DNA of 64,000 bases from Ferrimonas balearica DSM 9799 (GCF_000148645.1 NC_014541.1:496001-560000); one strand, 5' to 3'. Counted from the first letter of the stretch, positions 34,739-46,879 are shown. The notes: generated from the letters alone by a model not told the origin. Made by a program: numbers and translations.

Positions 34739-35082
34739 GGCTGGCAGTGTTGGTTAATCCATTCCAAATAGGGGCGGTGGCCCCATTCAACGGGCAGGGC
34801 CAGGATCTCGGGAACCTCGTACGGGTGGTGAGCCCGGATGCAGGTTTCCAATGCTGGCAGGCACGATGCCCGGGTTTTCAGCACAAGTTGCACCTCGTTG
34901 TCGCGGCACAGTTCGCCCTTCCAATGGTAGAGCGAAGTGATGCCCGGCAGCAGGTTTACGCAGGCCACCAGCTTCTGGCTCAACAACGCGTCCGCCACGC
35001 GCTCGGCGCTGGCGTTATCCGGGCAGGTGCAGAGCACGACCCGATGGTCGTTGGTTGGGTCAGTTTGAGCTGAAGACAACAC
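34735..35082 (-). CDS. cutA: Divalent-cation tolerance protein CutA
   Basis: About 115 residues of a trimeric PII-like protein. CutA hallmarks: VVLCTCPDNASAERVADALL, LVACVNLLPGITSLYHWKGEL, VQLVLKT, HPYEVPEILALPV and WGHRPYLEWI. I start at GTG 35082, matching the family N-terminus; a longer frame upstream has no family character. Upstream of and coupled to dsbD, the usual gammaproteobacterial order. Confidence 0.9.
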   Translation of the reverse strand: MLSSAQTDPTNDHRVVLCTCPDNASAERVADALLSQKLVACVNLLPGITSLYHWKGELCRDNEVQLVLKTRASCLPALETCIRAHHPYEVPEILALPVEWGHRPYLEWINQHCQP

Positions 35083-35233
35083 GTTACCTATCGATGGCTG
35101 AATTGGCTGCTTACTGTACGTGACTTTGCGGGTCGGCGCACAGGCTTGTGTAACAGGACATGATCCCGGCTTGAAAACAGACCGCCTCCCCCCCATTAGA
35201 GTTTCAGTACTGACCGAAAAATGTGAGGCCTGT

Positions 35234-35731
35234 GTGCTCTTTTACCTGTTTTTGCTGTTTGCGGTGATGCCCATCGTTGAGATCTACATCCTGATCCAGG
35301 TTGGCAATGCCTTTGGCGCCCTGGCCACCATCGGCCTGGTGCTGCTGACTGCTGCCCTGGGGGCATCGCTGGTGCGCAGCCAGGGCCTGAGCACCCTGAT
35401 GTCGGTGCAAACCCGACTGAACCAGGGCGAGATCCCCGGCCAGCAGATTGTCGAAGGGATGTTGCTGGCAGTGGCGGGTGTGCTGTTGGTGACACCGGGC
35501 TTTGTGACCGATTTCCTTGGCCTGCTGATCCTGACCCCTGCCACCCGTGCCCCAATTGCCGCGGCACTGCTGAAGCGAATGCAGCTGAAAGTGGTGCAGG
35601 GCCAAGGCTTCTCCGCTGGTTTCGGTGGCGGCTTCCAGGGCCACGACCCCTTTGCCGGTGGCCAGCAACCGGGGCCGCGTCAGCCGGACGATGGCCGCAC
35701 CATCGACGGCGACTTTGAACGCAAAGAGTAA
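35234..35731 (+). CDS. fxsA: FxsA family membrane protein
   Basis: 165 residues. Inner-membrane protein whose E. coli homologue relieves F-exclusion of phage T7. Four hydrophobic stretches (LFYLFLLFAVMPIVEIYILIQV region, LATIGLVLLTAALGASLVR, GMLLAVAGVLLVTPGFVTDFLG), Gly-rich C-terminal cytoplasmic tail. GTG 35234 is chosen because GAGG lies five bases upstream and the product then matches the family length. Divergent from cutA-dsbD. Confidence 0.88.
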   Translation: MLFYLFLLFAVMPIVEIYILIQVGNAFGALATIGLVLLTAALGASLVRSQGLSTLMSVQTRLNQGEIPGQQIVEGMLLAVAGVLLVTPGFVTDFLGLLILTPATRAPIAAALLKRMQLKVVQGQGFSAGFGGGFQGHDPFAGGQQPGPRQPDDGRTIDGDFERKE

Positions 35732-35745
35732 GTCGACGGAGAACG

Positions 35746-35774
35746 AAAAAGGGACGCTGAGGCGTCCCTTTTTT
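35746..35774. terminator. Bidirectional terminator between fxsA and the MATE gene
   Basis: AAAAAGGGACGC/GCGTCCCTTTTTT hairpin between convergent genes. Confidence 0.85.
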
Positions 35775-35780
35775 GATGGC

Positions 35781-37127
35781 TCAGCGCAGCAGGGGGGCCA
35801 GCGAGGGTTCGGTCAGCTGGCGGGCCAGAAAATAGCAGGCGGCCCCCATCAGCAGGTTGGCCAGGGTGATGGCGATAAAGATCCCTTCTACGCCGACCCA
35901 CTGGCTGCCCAGCCAGGCGCCGGGCAGCAGCAACAGGCCGAGGCGGGAGAGGTTCAGGCCCAGCGCACTCATGGGGCGGTGATAGGCGTTCAGCGACATC
36001 GCCAGCAGGATCACCACACCCAGCGCGCCGTAGGCGGCCGGCACCCAGCGCAGGTATTGGGTCAGGTAGTGGGTGACGGTGCCGTCGGTGCTGAACAGGC
36101 TGGCCAGATGGGGCGCCAGCGGCCACAGCACCAGGTAGATCGCCAGTTGGGCCAGCAGCACGGAGTGCAGGCTGCCCATCAGCGCCCGTGCGGCCCGGTC
36201 GGTCTGACCCGCCCCCAGATTCTGGGCAATAAAGGGGGTCAGGGCGCCGCACAGGGCGGTAACCAGGATCAGCAGCAGCGATTCAATGCGGGTGCCCGCC
36301 CCAAAGGCGGCGACCGCGTGGGTGTCCATCCGCGCCAGCAGGGCGATCAGAACCGCGTTGGCCAGCGGGTTCAGCAGATTGGAGAGGGTGGCCGGGCGGG
36401 CGATGTGCAGCATCAGGCGCCAGTGGGCGCGCAGCCGATCCAGCTTAAGGCGGGCCAACAGATTGTGGCGGGCGGTCAGCATATAGAGCGCCACCACAAA
36501 GGTGAGGATCCAGGACAGCACCGTCGCGATGGCCGCGCCCTGCATCTCCAGCCGCGGGAACGGGCCGATGCCGAAGATCAGCAGCGGATCGAGAATGGCA
36601 TTAACCAGGGCCGCCACCGCCGTCACCAGCGCCGGGGTAAAGGTGTTGCCGGTGGCCCGCAGGGCCTGGTTGCCCACCATCGGTAGCACCAGGAAACCGA
36701 TGCCGAGATACCACACCAGCATGTAGTCGTGCACCAGCCCCAGCAAGGCGTCATCGGCGCCCAGCAGGCGGAACAGCGGATCGATGGTCAGCGCCCCGCC
36801 AATGGCAAACAGGGTCACGATAACGATGGTGAGCAGCAGCCCGTGGGTGACAAACTGGCGGCCTTGGGCACGGTCTCCCTCGCCAAGCAGACGCCCCAGT
36901 TGCGCACTCATCCCTGCACCCAATCCCAGCGCCACCGAGGAGACCACCAGTGTCACCGGAAAGGTCAGGCTCAGAGCGGCCAGCGGTTGGGTGCCAAGAC
37001 GGCTGATAAAGAAGGTGTCGGTCAGGTGATAGAGCAACAGGCTCAGCACGGCAAACAGGTTCGGCAGGGCCAGCCGGGCAAGGGTTCCGGCGATGGATCC
37101 GCTGAGCAAGTCATGCTCTCGATGCAT
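35781..37127 (-). CDS. MATE family multidrug efflux transporter
   Basis: 448 residues with about 12 membrane segments in two homologous halves. MATE-type motifs near the start (LTDTFFISRLGTQPLAALSL) and repeated in the second half (TRIESLLLI, GQTDRAARAL). Exports cationic drugs or metabolites using a Na+ or H+ gradient; substrate unknown. Ribosome site AGGAG before ATG 37127. Confidence 0.88.
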   Translation of the reverse strand: MHREHDLLSGSIAGTLARLALPNLFAVLSLLLYHLTDTFFISRLGTQPLAALSLTFPVTLVVSSVALGLGAGMSAQLGRLLGEGDRAQGRQFVTHGLLLTIVIVTLFAIGGALTIDPLFRLLGADDALLGLVHDYMLVWYLGIGFLVLPMVGNQALRATGNTFTPALVTAVAALVNAILDPLLIFGIGPFPRLEMQGAAIATVLSWILTFVVALYMLTARHNLLARLKLDRLRAHWRLMLHIARPATLSNLLNPLANAVLIALLARMDTHAVAAFGAGTRIESLLLILVTALCGALTPFIAQNLGAGQTDRAARALMGSLHSVLLAQLAIYLVLWPLAPHLASLFSTDGTVTHYLTQYLRWVPAAYGALGVVILLAMSLNAYHRPMSALGLNLSRLGLLLLPGAWLGSQWVGVEGIFIAITLANLLMGAACYFLARQLTEPSLAPLLR

Positions 37128-37230
37128 CCTGACTCCTGTTCAGTCACTGACGGGAAAGCGTCAGGTTACGGCAAGGCGGGCATGGTAACAGTGGCTCAGC
37201 GCCCACCCAAGAAAAAAAATTCTGAGGGGC

Positions 37231-37262
37231 CCCTTGTATTGAAATCCCCCCCGCCCCATATA
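37231..37262 (+). promoter_or_regulatory. Sigma-32 type heat-shock promoter of groESL
   Basis: CCCTTGTAT followed after 14 bases by CCCCATATA (37254-37262) resembles the sigma-32 consensus CTTGAAA / CCCCATNT. It lies 74 bases before the groES ATG. No CIRCE element is seen. Confidence 0.7.
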
Positions 37263-37302
37263 GAAGTGCAACTGCAGCGCGTCTGCATCTCTCAATTAGT
37301 AA

Positions 37303-37626
<324 letters not shown>

Positions 37627-37649
37627 GTTCAATCGATTTCGAAGTTTAG

Positions 37650-39302
<1,653 letters not shown>

Positions 39303-39344
39303 TCGCCTCCCGTCTCTAAGCTCTGACTTAGCGACCCCATAACG

Positions 39345-39386
39345 AAAGGCCCCGGAAAACTGCATTGCAGGGTTCCGGGGCCTTTT
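39345..39386 (+). terminator. Intrinsic terminator after groEL
   Basis: Stem AAAGGCCCCGGAA/TTCCGGGGCCTTTT with a loop that itself holds the small hairpin CTGCATTGCAG. Confidence 0.85.
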
Positions 39387-39423
39387 CTATGGGCGCTCGA
39401 CAGCCCGGGCAGCTGCTAGAGCG

Positions 39424-41337
39424 TCAGGGATCGATCTGATCAAACGGCCGCTGTCGGTCTACCCAGGCAAAGAGTTGCTGCATATCCCCGGCCAGCCAGC
39501 GCTGGATATCTCCCTCCGTGTGGGGCGCTGCGCCTCTGTTGGCCAGTAAGCACCAGTGGGCGTTAAGCCGGTCGCGGTAGAGCGTTCGCCATTGCTGGAA
39601 CTGGTGCGTTATCACCGGGTCCGGGGCGTGGTGGCTGCGGGCCAGCATGCCGAGGCAGGCGTGTAACCTCAGCCCCAGCCACAGCAGGGATTGCCAGTCA
39701 CGGAGATCCCGGGCGCTGGTGTTGGGTTCAAGCTGCATGTAGCCAATCTCCTGGCTGAGCTGGCGCAGCGCCGCATGGGCCTGCCAGCGCAGCGGACTGT
39801 TCTGCTCTCCCTGCTCAATGGCCTGCAGCCATTGGCACTCCAACTCCCACCACTTGTCGACGTAGCTGTCGAGCCAACGCCGGGTCCAGCTGGGGATAAA
39901 CAGGTGCATGGCCAGAAAGGCCAGCAGTGCGCCGGTCATGGTGTCCAGCGCCCGATAAAAGGCGATATAGGGGTCGCTGGGCAGCAGCAGGGTGATGGCA
40001 AACACCATCATCATGGTCAGCCAGAACACGTGAATCTCATAGCGGGTCTTGTAGTAGGTGGCAAAGGCCAGAAATACCGTGAGACCGGTGGCCCCATAGA
40101 GCCAGTCACCCTGTCCCAGAAACCAGATCATCGACAGCGCCAGCAGGCTGCCCAGCAGGGTGCCGTAAAAGCGGTTCCATATCCGCACCTGAAGCTGCCC
40201 CAATGGCGCGGCCATCAGCACAATGAAGGCGGTCAGGGTGACCCAGTACCCCTGCGGCAGTTTGAGCAGAATGACGATGCCTTCACAGCACATCAGGGTA
40301 AACAGGATGCGCAGGCCGTGGTGCCACTCCCGCGACTGTCGCCGTATCGCCTTACGCCACTGAACCCCTATGCTCTCGGCATCCGATGGCCAGACCTGGC
40401 TCAGACGGGCGCGCCAGCCCGGCGCCGGGGCGGGGCACTGTTGCGCCTGCCGGAGCCTGTCCTCAGCCTGCAGCAGCAACGGGTGGTGAATGTCTTCCGG
40501 CAGGGGCGGCACTGGCCTGTCTGTCGCCAGTGCGTCAGCGGCGCTGTGCAGGTAGTCCGCCAATGACGCCTGATTGCGGATCTGCAGGCGGATTCGGCTG
40601 ATCACCTCCAGCGTCTCGATCATGGTCAGCAGGGTAAAGAGTCGGGCGGCCACGTGGGTCACCTGCGGTTTATCGGGCATCTCCAACAGCCAGTGAGACA
40701 GGACGGCAATGGATTCATCCAGCTGCTCCCGCAGTGCCAGTCGCTGTTTGACCTGGTCCGGCCCCGTCTGCGCCAGAATGGCACACCAGTCCGCCAGTTT
40801 CTGATGGCAGCGCCCCAGCAGCTGTTCGCCCTGATGTCGGCTGCGCCAGGGACCGGCAATGACGGCACTGAATACGGCGGTGACGGCGCCAAACAGGGAG
40901 GAGGCGAAAATCATTCTGGCCTCGACCCCGGAATCCAGCAGGTGCAGAGCGCAGATAAAGCAGAAACCCGCGTTATAGGTGATGAGCTGAATGTATTTGC
41001 GCTGGTTTGAGGTGAGGCCGTACAGCAGGCCTATCAGCGCCAGGATCCCACTGCCCAGCAACGGGTGCCACAGGCTCAGCAAGGCCAGTGCACTGGAGAG
41101 GCAGCAGATGGCCGCGGACAGGCTTAACAGGCTGGCCCGTTTCGGGTAAGCCAGATTGCGCCCCTGTACGCCGACCAGCCAGGCCACGATAAGGGCATTG
41201 ACCCCGGCGGCTTGCTGGCCAAGCAGGGTGAAAATAAGTAAGCCGGCCATCATGGGCAGGCCGATGCGCAGTCCATCTGGCAGATCAGCGCGATCGGGCA
41301 ACCATCCACAGAGGCGTGCCAAAGCGGGGGAGGGCAT
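39424..41337 (-). CDS. FUSC family inner-membrane protein (YccS-like)
   Basis: About 637 residues in two repeats of several membrane segments each, separated by a cytoplasmic helical region: the FUSC arrangement (GLRIGLPMMAGLLIFTLLG early, GLRILFTLMCCEGIVILLK late). Related proteins are implicated in export of aromatic acids or fusaric acid; no substrate can be assigned. The start is uncertain. I take ATG 41337 (MPSPALARL); in-frame starts at 41373 and 41436 are possible and none has a clear ribosome site. Confidence 0.75.
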   Translation of the reverse strand: MPSPALARLCGWLPDRADLPDGLRIGLPMMAGLLIFTLLGQQAAGVNALIVAWLVGVQGRNLAYPKRASLLSLSAAICCLSSALALLSLWHPLLGSGILALIGLLYGLTSNQRKYIQLITYNAGFCFICALHLLDSGVEARMIFASSLFGAVTAVFSAVIAGPWRSRHQGEQLLGRCHQKLADWCAILAQTGPDQVKQRLALREQLDESIAVLSHWLLEMPDKPQVTHVAARLFTLLTMIETLEVISRIRLQIRNQASLADYLHSAADALATDRPVPPLPEDIHHPLLLQAEDRLRQAQQCPAPAPGWRARLSQVWPSDAESIGVQWRKAIRRQSREWHHGLRILFTLMCCEGIVILLKLPQGYWVTLTAFIVLMAAPLGQLQVRIWNRFYGTLLGSLLALSMIWFLGQGDWLYGATGLTVFLAFATYYKTRYEIHVFWLTMMMVFAITLLLPSDPYIAFYRALDTMTGALLAFLAMHLFIPSWTRRWLDSYVDKWWELECQWLQAIEQGEQNSPLRWQAHAALRQLSQEIGYMQLEPNTSARDLRDWQSLLWLGLRLHACLGMLARSHHAPDPVITHQFQQWRTLYRDRLNAHWCLLANRGAAPHTEGDIQRWLAGDMQQLFAWVDRQRPFDQIDP

Positions 41338-41699
41338 GGAGTCACAGGGAGATGAAGACAATCGGGGCGCCATTCTAGCGACCCGCATTGCAGCAAATGG
41401 TGATCTGTACGGCGAATTGAGGAGCGAACGTGACACAGCCTCAGCGGTTGCCGCGTTTTGGGTCGCCGGTCTTAACGGGGTGGAGATGGTGCTGGATGGG
41501 GCCGGATGTACGCCCCGATAGCGCGAGAGGCGGGGGCTGAGGGCCAGGTCGGTGCACTCACAATGCCAGCCATTGAGTCAGCTGGATTCTGAACCGACTT
41601 TGAATCGGTGAAATTGTGAGCCATGATTTTTTGAATCTTTTTTGTTCTACTGCTTCTAAGTCAATGAATGCACACCAATGTGCCGTGAGGAGTTGGCAA

Positions 41700-42227
41700 A
41701 TGAGAAAAATGATCTGGCTGGCACTGGCCCTGTTTACTGGTTCTGCAATGGCGGAAGATGCGCCGAAGTGGCCCACCCAGGATGGTGATGTGACGGTGAT
41801 TTGGCAGGAGCCGGACAACTACCGCGATGTGAAGACCGGTTCCGGGGTGCAATCCCGCTACCAGAACCACGTGTTTGCCACCTTGGGCAAACACATGCAG
41901 AAGAAGATTGAGCCGCTGCTGGCGGAGGGGGAAACCGCCACCTTTACCGTGACCGATCTGGACCTGGCTGGTGATGTGCGCCCCTCTTTCGGTGCCACTC
42001 CCAATGACATCCGTATCGTGAAGAGCGTGTACCCGCCGCGCATTGAGTTCAGTTACGAGGTGAAGGGCGCCGATGGCAGTGTGAAGGTGTCCGGTGAAGA
42101 GAAGCTGGCTGACCTCGGCTTTGATACCCGCAGCGTCACCCGTTATCGCAACGATGCCCTGCGCTATGAGATGCAGATGCTGGACGACTGGATCAGCCGC
42201 ACTCTGGAGCCGCAGCTGAAGCCCTGA
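41700..42227 (+). CDS. DUF3016 family periplasmic protein
   Basis: 175 residues. Signal peptide about 1-18 (cut at SAMAEDAP). Family-like blocks VIWQEPDNYRDVK and APNDIRIVKSVYPPRIEF-type region; function unknown. Start ATG 41700 is set by GTGAGGAG 8 bases upstream. Monocistronic, with its own terminator. Confidence 0.7.
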   Translation: MRKMIWLALALFTGSAMAEDAPKWPTQDGDVTVIWQEPDNYRDVKTGSGVQSRYQNHVFATLGKHMQKKIEPLLAEGETATFTVTDLDLAGDVRPSFGATPNDIRIVKSVYPPRIEFSYEVKGADGSVKVSGEEKLADLGFDTRSVTRYRNDALRYEMQMLDDWISRTLEPQLKP

Positions 42228-42239
42228 TGCCACACCCAC

Positions 42240-42267
42240 AAAAAAGCCGCTGAACAGCGGCTTTTTT
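42240..42267. terminator. Intrinsic terminator after the DUF3016 gene
   Basis: AAAAAGCCGCTG/CAGCGGCTTTTT hairpin with a two-base loop drawn tightly, between convergent genes. Confidence 0.85.
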
Positions 42268-42324
42268 CCGTTTTACCCCTTGGGTTGTTGGCGCAGCATT
42301 CGCTTTTAAGCTGCTGCCGCACTG

Positions 42325-42633
42325 TTACCCTTTGAGCTGCTGTCGCAGCTGGGCCAACGTGCTCAGTACCAGCTCCAGCTGTTGCACCATCTGCGGCAGG
42401 GCTTCGGCGTTGGGCTCAGCTTCAAACTGGCTGAGTCCTTCGGCCAGCTCCTGCACATAGGGCACAAAGCGGCTGGCCTGAGTGGTAAAACCGGCGTCGT
42501 CGCGGAAGATGGCGTTGAACTGGCCTTTGCCATCTTGCTGCAGGCTGTCGAGCAGGGCGTCGGCGTCGACGGATTGGCGGTAAGCCACCTGCAGGCTCTG
42601 ACGATACTGTTCAATCACGGTGTCGAAAGACAT
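42325..42633 (-). CDS. Conserved-looking hypothetical protein, helical
   Basis: 102 residues, soluble, acidic, predicted almost wholly alpha-helical with heptad-like leucines at the C-terminus (QQLELVLSTLAQLRQQL). I do not recognise the family. Codon use and GC match its neighbours, and AGGACA precedes the ATG, so it is probably a real gene. Confidence 0.6.
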   Translation of the reverse strand: MSFDTVIEQYRQSLQVAYRQSVDADALLDSLQQDGKGQFNAIFRDDAGFTTQASRFVPYVQELAEGLSQFEAEPNAEALPQMVQQLELVLSTLAQLRQQLKG

Positions 42634-42721
42634 GGTCTGTCCTGTAAGCTGAATCGGAAAATCGCCCCAGTATAACCAAATCCGAGCACCACCGGGGCGG
42701 TGGTGCTTGTCGGGAGACTCT

Positions 42722-43549
42722 ATGCGCGCGTTACTGCTGTTACTGTTGCTGCCCTTTATCGTATGGGCGGCACCGGATGATCGGCCCCCGTTTTACCAGG
42801 TGGAGGCCAACGGTCGCACCGCCTGGCTGCTGGGCACCATTCACGTCGGTTCGCGGGATTTCTACCCGCTGCCCGCCCCGGTGGAATCGGCCTTTGAACA
42901 GGCTCAGGTGCTGGCACTGGAAGCAGACCCCAATGACCCTGAGGTGCCCGCTCTGCTGGCCCGCTACGGCCGCAGCGACACACCGCTGCCGGAGCCGTTG
43001 GCCAAGCAGGTGGCGCAGCGTTGTCAGCAACTGGGTTTTGCCTGTGATCTTGGCGTCAGCCCCTGGCTGCTGAGCGCCCAGCTGGCGATGCTGCAGATGG
43101 CCCAGGCCGGTTATCAGCCGGACCTCGGTGTCGACAGCATGCTGTTGTCGCGCAAGGGGCAGAAGCCGTTGTGGCAGCTGGAGAGCATGGGGCGGCAGAT
43201 GGCGATCTTCACCGAGCTGAGCCAGTCGGCGCAGTGGGCGATGCTGGAGTCGACGCTTGAAGATGCCGACCCTACCGAGCTGGTGCAGGCCTGGCGGGGC
43301 GGCAATGCGGCCGAACTGGATGCGCTGATGCGCGATGGCCTGTCTGACTCCGATGAGCTGTGGCAGCGCCTGATGGTGGACCGCAACCACGATATGGCGA
43401 GCACCATCGGTGATTGGCTGGAGCGTCAGGACCGGGTGTTTATCGCCGTCGGGGCCGGGCACCTGGTGGGGCCGGATGGGATCCCGACGCTGCTGAAGCA
43501 GGCCGGGGTCACCGTGCGGGATTGCTGGCAGGAGGCCTGCCAGCCCTGA
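42722..43549 (+). CDS. TraB/GumN family protein
   Basis: 275 residues. Signal peptide about 1-16 (LLLLLLLPFIVWA). TraB/GumN (Tiki-like) motifs: GTIHVGSRDFYPLP with the conserved His, LEAD acidic motif, LESMGRQMAIF and VAVGAGHLVG-type ending (FIAVGAGHLVGPDG). Members are putative metal-dependent peptidases. Start ATG 42722 is set by GGGAG. Its stop abuts the next convergent gene. Confidence 0.8.
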   Translation: MRALLLLLLLPFIVWAAPDDRPPFYQVEANGRTAWLLGTIHVGSRDFYPLPAPVESAFEQAQVLALEADPNDPEVPALLARYGRSDTPLPEPLAKQVAQRCQQLGFACDLGVSPWLLSAQLAMLQMAQAGYQPDLGVDSMLLSRKGQKPLWQLESMGRQMAIFTELSQSAQWAMLESTLEDADPTELVQAWRGGNAAELDALMRDGLSDSDELWQRLMVDRNHDMASTIGDWLERQDRVFIAVGAGHLVGPDGIPTLLKQAGVTVRDCWQEACQP

Positions 43550-44101
43550 TCATCGGGTCAGCTGCTGCTGCAGCCAGGCCTCCGCTTCGGCGGCCGCATC
43601 CGGGTGATAGCCGGGGGCGCGGGGATTGAGGAAACCGTGGGGGGCGTCGCTCAGCAACAGGGTCGAGTGCTGGGCCAGTCGCTCCTGATGCCCGGTGACG
43701 CCGTTGTCGCCGCGACACAGCAGCAACGCGGTGTCACAACGAGGGGTAATGGGTTGCTCCGGAATGGTGCTGCCGTAGACCAGCACCGCTTTGCGGATCT
43801 TGCTGGCCAGCGGACCGTCAAGCAGGGGCCACAGGGCATTGGCACCGGCGCTGCACGCCAGCAGGGTGAGTGGCTGCTGAGCCTGCTCCAGCACCGCTTC
43901 CAGCTTCTGCTGGTAGGTCGCTTTGCTGCAGCGATGGAGAAAATACTGGTAGGCCTGGGTCTCGTCTTCGAAGGCAAAGCGCTGGCCGCTGTAGGGGTCC
44001 AATACCTGCCAGTCCGGCGCAATGGCTTCGAGCCGCCGGAGAAAGGGATCGAGGGTGGCGTGCTGCCCCCAGATATCGGTGATAAGCCAGTGGGTGGACA
44101 T
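43550..44101 (-). CDS. Alpha/beta hydrolase family protein
   Basis: 183 residues. Small alpha/beta hydrolase with a nucleophile-elbow-like LLACSAGANA, a DTALLLCRGDNGV strand for the acidic residue and a C-terminal His (DAPHGFLN) that would complete the triad; similar to dienelactone-hydrolase-like proteins. Start ATG 44101 has AAGGAGG four bases upstream. Substrate unknown. Confidence 0.65.
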   Translation of the reverse strand: MSTHWLITDIWGQHATLDPFLRRLEAIAPDWQVLDPYSGQRFAFEDETQAYQYFLHRCSKATYQQKLEAVLEQAQQPLTLLACSAGANALWPLLDGPLASKIRKAVLVYGSTIPEQPITPRCDTALLLCRGDNGVTGHQERLAQHSTLLLSDAPHGFLNPRAPGYHPDAAAEAEAWLQQQLTR

Positions 44102-44156
44102 GGGGCCTCCTTGCTGCCCGGACAACAGGGCGCCCATCCTACCCAAGCCGGAGGCG

Positions 44157-45179
44157 CTACACCAGTTTCAGGTCGATGGGGGTTTTGCTGGCCTCGCCGG
44201 CGATCTCCCGCACCAGTCTCGGCACCAGAAAGCCCGGCAGACGTTGCAGCTGCTCCGCCATCAGGGCGCGGGCACGATCCTCATCCACTTCGAAATGGGC
44301 AGCACCGGCCACACGGTCCAGCAGGTGCAGGTAGTAGGGCAGCACCCCGGCATCAAACAACCCCTCAGCCAGCGCCACCAGAGTGTCGGCGTGGTCATTC
44401 ACCCCTTTGAGCAGCACCGCCTGGTTCAGCAACGTGACGCCCGCCGCCTTCAGTCGGGCCAGTCCTGCCACCAGTTCCGGCTGCAGCTCGTTGGGATGGT
44501 TGATGTGCAGCACCATCACCACCCGCCACGGTGCATCGGCCAACAGGCTCACCAGCTGATCGGTGATGCGACTGGGCAGCACCACCGGCAGGCGGGTGTG
44601 GATGCGCAGGCGCTTGAGGTGGGGCAGGTCACTGAACCGCGCCACCAGCTCGGCCAGATGGTCGTCCCGCGCCATCAGCGGGTCGCCGCCGGACAGCAGC
44701 AGCTCGTTGATGCGGGTGTCCGAGGCGATGTACTCGTGAGCCTGGGCCAGTTCTGCTGCGCCCACCTTGTGGTCGGCGTAGGGGAAGTGGCGGCGGAAAC
44801 AGTAGCGGCAGTTCACCGCGCAGCCGGTACGTAACATCAGCAGCACCCGGCTCTGGTATTTGTGCAGCAGCCCCGGCATCGGTCCATCCTGCTCGCCAAT
44901 GGGGTCCGGCCCAAATCCGTCGGCAACCAGAAACTCATCGCCCACCGGCAGCACCTGGCGCAGCAAGGGATCCTGGGCGTCACCGGGCCGCATGGCCGCC
45001 GCAAACGCCTTGGGCACCAGCATCGGGAACAGGCGACGGGCCTCCAGACCCTGGCCAAACTCGGCCGGATCCAACTGCAGATCGGTCAGCAGCTCAACGG
45101 GTGAGCGGTAGGCTTCGGCGAGCTCGCGCTGCCAGGCGCGGTCAACACCCTGCACAGAGTGGGAATTTCGGGTTATCAT
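44157..45179 (-). CDS. epmB: EF-P beta-lysylation protein EpmB (lysine 2,3-aminomutase type)
   Basis: Radical-SAM/PLP enzyme converting L-alpha-lysine to R-beta-lysine for EF-P modification. 340 residues. Radical-SAM motif [26 protein letters not shown]-lysine region and conserved C-terminus ([11 protein letters not shown]). Start ATG 45179 (MITRNS); the frame extends six codons upstream from a TTG without a ribosome site. Divergent from efp, 42 bases apart, so expression is probably linked. Confidence 0.95.
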   Translation of the reverse strand: MITRNSHSVQGVDRAWQRELAEAYRSPVELLTDLQLDPAEFGQGLEARRLFPMLVPKAFAAAMRPGDAQDPLLRQVLPVGDEFLVADGFGPDPIGEQDGPMPGLLHKYQSRVLLMLRTGCAVNCRYCFRRHFPYADHKVGAAELAQAHEYIASDTRINELLLSGGDPLMARDDHLAELVARFSDLPHLKRLRIHTRLPVVLPSRITDQLVSLLADAPWRVVMVLHINHPNELQPELVAGLARLKAAGVTLLNQAVLLKGVNDHADTLVALAEGLFDAGVLPYYLHLLDRVAGAAHFEVDEDRARALMAEQLQRLPGFLVPRLVREIAGEASKTPIDLKLV

Positions 45180-45221
45180 TGGGCGGTTAAACTTCAACAG
45201 AACTGCTGGAAGAGAGTAAAG

Positions 45222-45794
45222 ATGGCTTCTTACGCAACAAACGAATTTCGTTCCGGGCTAAAGATAATGCTGGACGGTGAGCCGTGCAACATCATCGAGA
45301 ACGAGTTCGTTAAGCCGGGCAAAGGCCAAGCCTTTAACCGTGTGAAAATCCGCAAACTGCTGACCGGCAAGGTACTGGAAAAAACCTTTAAATCCGGCGA
45401 CACCGTTGAAGCGGCTGACGTGATGGACCACGAACTGGCTTACCTCTACAACGACGGTGAGTTCTGGCACTTTATGAACAACGACACCTTCGAGCAGATC
45501 GCCGCTGACGCGAAAGCCGTGGGCGACGCTGAGAAGTGGCTGGTGGAGCAGGACGTATGCACCATCACCGTGTGGGACGGTAACCCGATCACCGTGACCC
45601 CGCCGAACTTCGTTGAGCTGGAAGTGACCGAAACTGACCCGGGCCTGAAAGGCGACACCCAGGGCACCGGCGGCAAGCCCGCTACCCTGGTAACCGGCGC
45701 TGTGGTTCGCGTACCGCTGTTTATCGCCATCGGCGAAGTGGTGAAAGTGGACACCCGTACCGGCGAATACGTCGAGCGCGTACGCAGCAAGTAA
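45222..45794 (+). CDS. efp: Translation elongation factor P
   Basis: 190 residues. Promotes peptide bond formation on polyproline stretches. The modified lysine is in [12 protein letters not shown] at about residue 34, the site for beta-lysylation by EpmAB. Three beta-barrel domains with the C-terminal signature ([10 protein letters not shown]). Ribosome site AGAG before ATG 45222. epmB and epmA flank it. Confidence 0.98.
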   Translation: MASYATNEFRSGLKIMLDGEPCNIIENEFVKPGKGQAFNRVKIRKLLTGKVLEKTFKSGDTVEAADVMDHELAYLYNDGEFWHFMNNDTFEQIAADAKAVGDAEKWLVEQDVCTITVWDGNPITVTPPNFVELEVTETDPGLKGDTQGTGGKPATLVTGAVVRVPLFIAIGEVVKVDTRTGEYVERVRSK

Positions 45795-45816
45795 TTGCCG
45801 CCACGTACCGAGTAAG

Positions 45817-45845
45817 AAAATAGTGGGCCACGGCCCACTATTTTT
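45817..45845 (+). terminator. Terminator after efp
   Basis: AAAATAGTGGGCC/GGCCCACTATTTT hairpin with a short loop and T run. Confidence 0.85.
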
Positions 45846-45907
45846 GTTTGTGGCACCCGGGATCGGAAGCGGGTGTCGTTGCAGTGATTAGCACAAGGGG
45901 AGGGGCG

Positions 45908-46879
45908 ATGAGCCAGTCCTGGCAACCTACCGCTACCATGGCGGTGCTGAAACAGCGGGCCCAGTTGATGGGCCGGATCCGTGACTTCTTTGCCGAGCGT
46001 GGCGTGTGGGAAGTGGAAACCCCTTGCCTGTCCCAGGCAGCGGTCACCGACGTGCATCTGCACAACTTTGATACCCGCTTTGTTGGCCCCGGTGCCGCCG
46101 AAGGCATCCCGCTCTACCTGATGACCTCGCCGGAATACCACATGAAGCGCCTGCTGTGCGCGGGCAGTGGCTCCATCTTCCAGCTGTGCCGCAGCTTCCG
46201 TAATGAAGAGGCCGGGCGTTTTCACAATCCCGAGTTCACCATGCTGGAGTGGTATCGGGTTGGGTTTGATCACCATGCCCTGATGGATGAGATGGCGGAC
46301 CTGCTGCAAGCGGTGCTGGGCTGCGGTGCGCCGCAGCGGATGACCTACGCCCAGGCCTTTGAGCAGGCTCTGGGGGTGAACCCTCTGGAAGCGTCGCTGG
46401 CGCAGCTGAAAGCCCTGTGTGAACAGCACGGCATGGGCGACCTGGCCGAAGCGGAACAGGATGCCGATACCCTGCTGCAACTGCTGTTTGCCACACAAGT
46501 GGAGTCCCGCATCGGCCAAACGGTGCCGGCGATGGTGTATCACTTCCCGGCTTCACAGGCGGCACTGGCCCGCATCGATGAACAGGACCCCCGTGTTGCA
46601 CGGCGCTTTGAGGTCTATTTCAAAGGGGTGGAGCTGGCAAACGGCTTCCACGAACTGGCGGACGCGGATGAACAGCGGGCCCGTTTTGTTGCGGACAATG
46701 CGCAGCGTGCGGCCCACGGCTTACCGCAACGTCCGATCGATGAGCACCTGATTGCCGCGCTGGCAGCGGGACTGCCGGATTGTGCCGGAGTGGCGCTGGG
46801 GATCGATCGACTGGTGATGCTGGCGCTGGACGCCAAAGCGATAAAAGATGTGATCCCCTTCCCAGTTTTTAACGCCTAA
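45908..46879 (+). CDS. epmA: EF-P--(R)-beta-lysine ligase EpmA
   Basis: Lysyl-tRNA-synthetase paralogue that attaches beta-lysine to EF-P. 323 residues: catalytic class II aaRS core only, without anticodon-binding domain. Motif 2 [20 protein letters not shown], motif 3 [12 protein letters not shown]. Start ATG 45908 is set by GGGGAGGGG. Complete set epmB-efp-epmA in one place. Confidence 0.96.
   Translation: MSQSWQPTATMAVLKQRAQLMGRIRDFFAERGVWEVETPCLSQAAVTDVHLHNFDTRFVGPGAAEGIPLYLMTSPEYHMKRLLCAGSGSIFQLCRSFRNEEAGRFHNPEFTMLEWYRVGFDHHALMDEMADLLQAVLGCGAPQRMTYAQAFEQALGVNPLEASLAQLKALCEQHGMGDLAEAEQDADTLLQLLFATQVESRIGQTVPAMVYHFPASQAALARIDEQDPRVARRFEVYFKGVELANGFHELADADEQRARFVADNAQRAAHGLPQRPIDEHLIAALAAGLPDCAGVALGIDRLVMLALDAKAIKDVIPFPVFNA

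Noticed and set aside
41430-41540. A 36-codon plus-strand frame with GTG start after TGAGGAG
   Set aside because: The composition (Arg, Trp, Pro, Gly-rich) looks like random GC-rich sequence, it overlaps the possible start of the FUSC gene on the other strand, and nothing supports expression.
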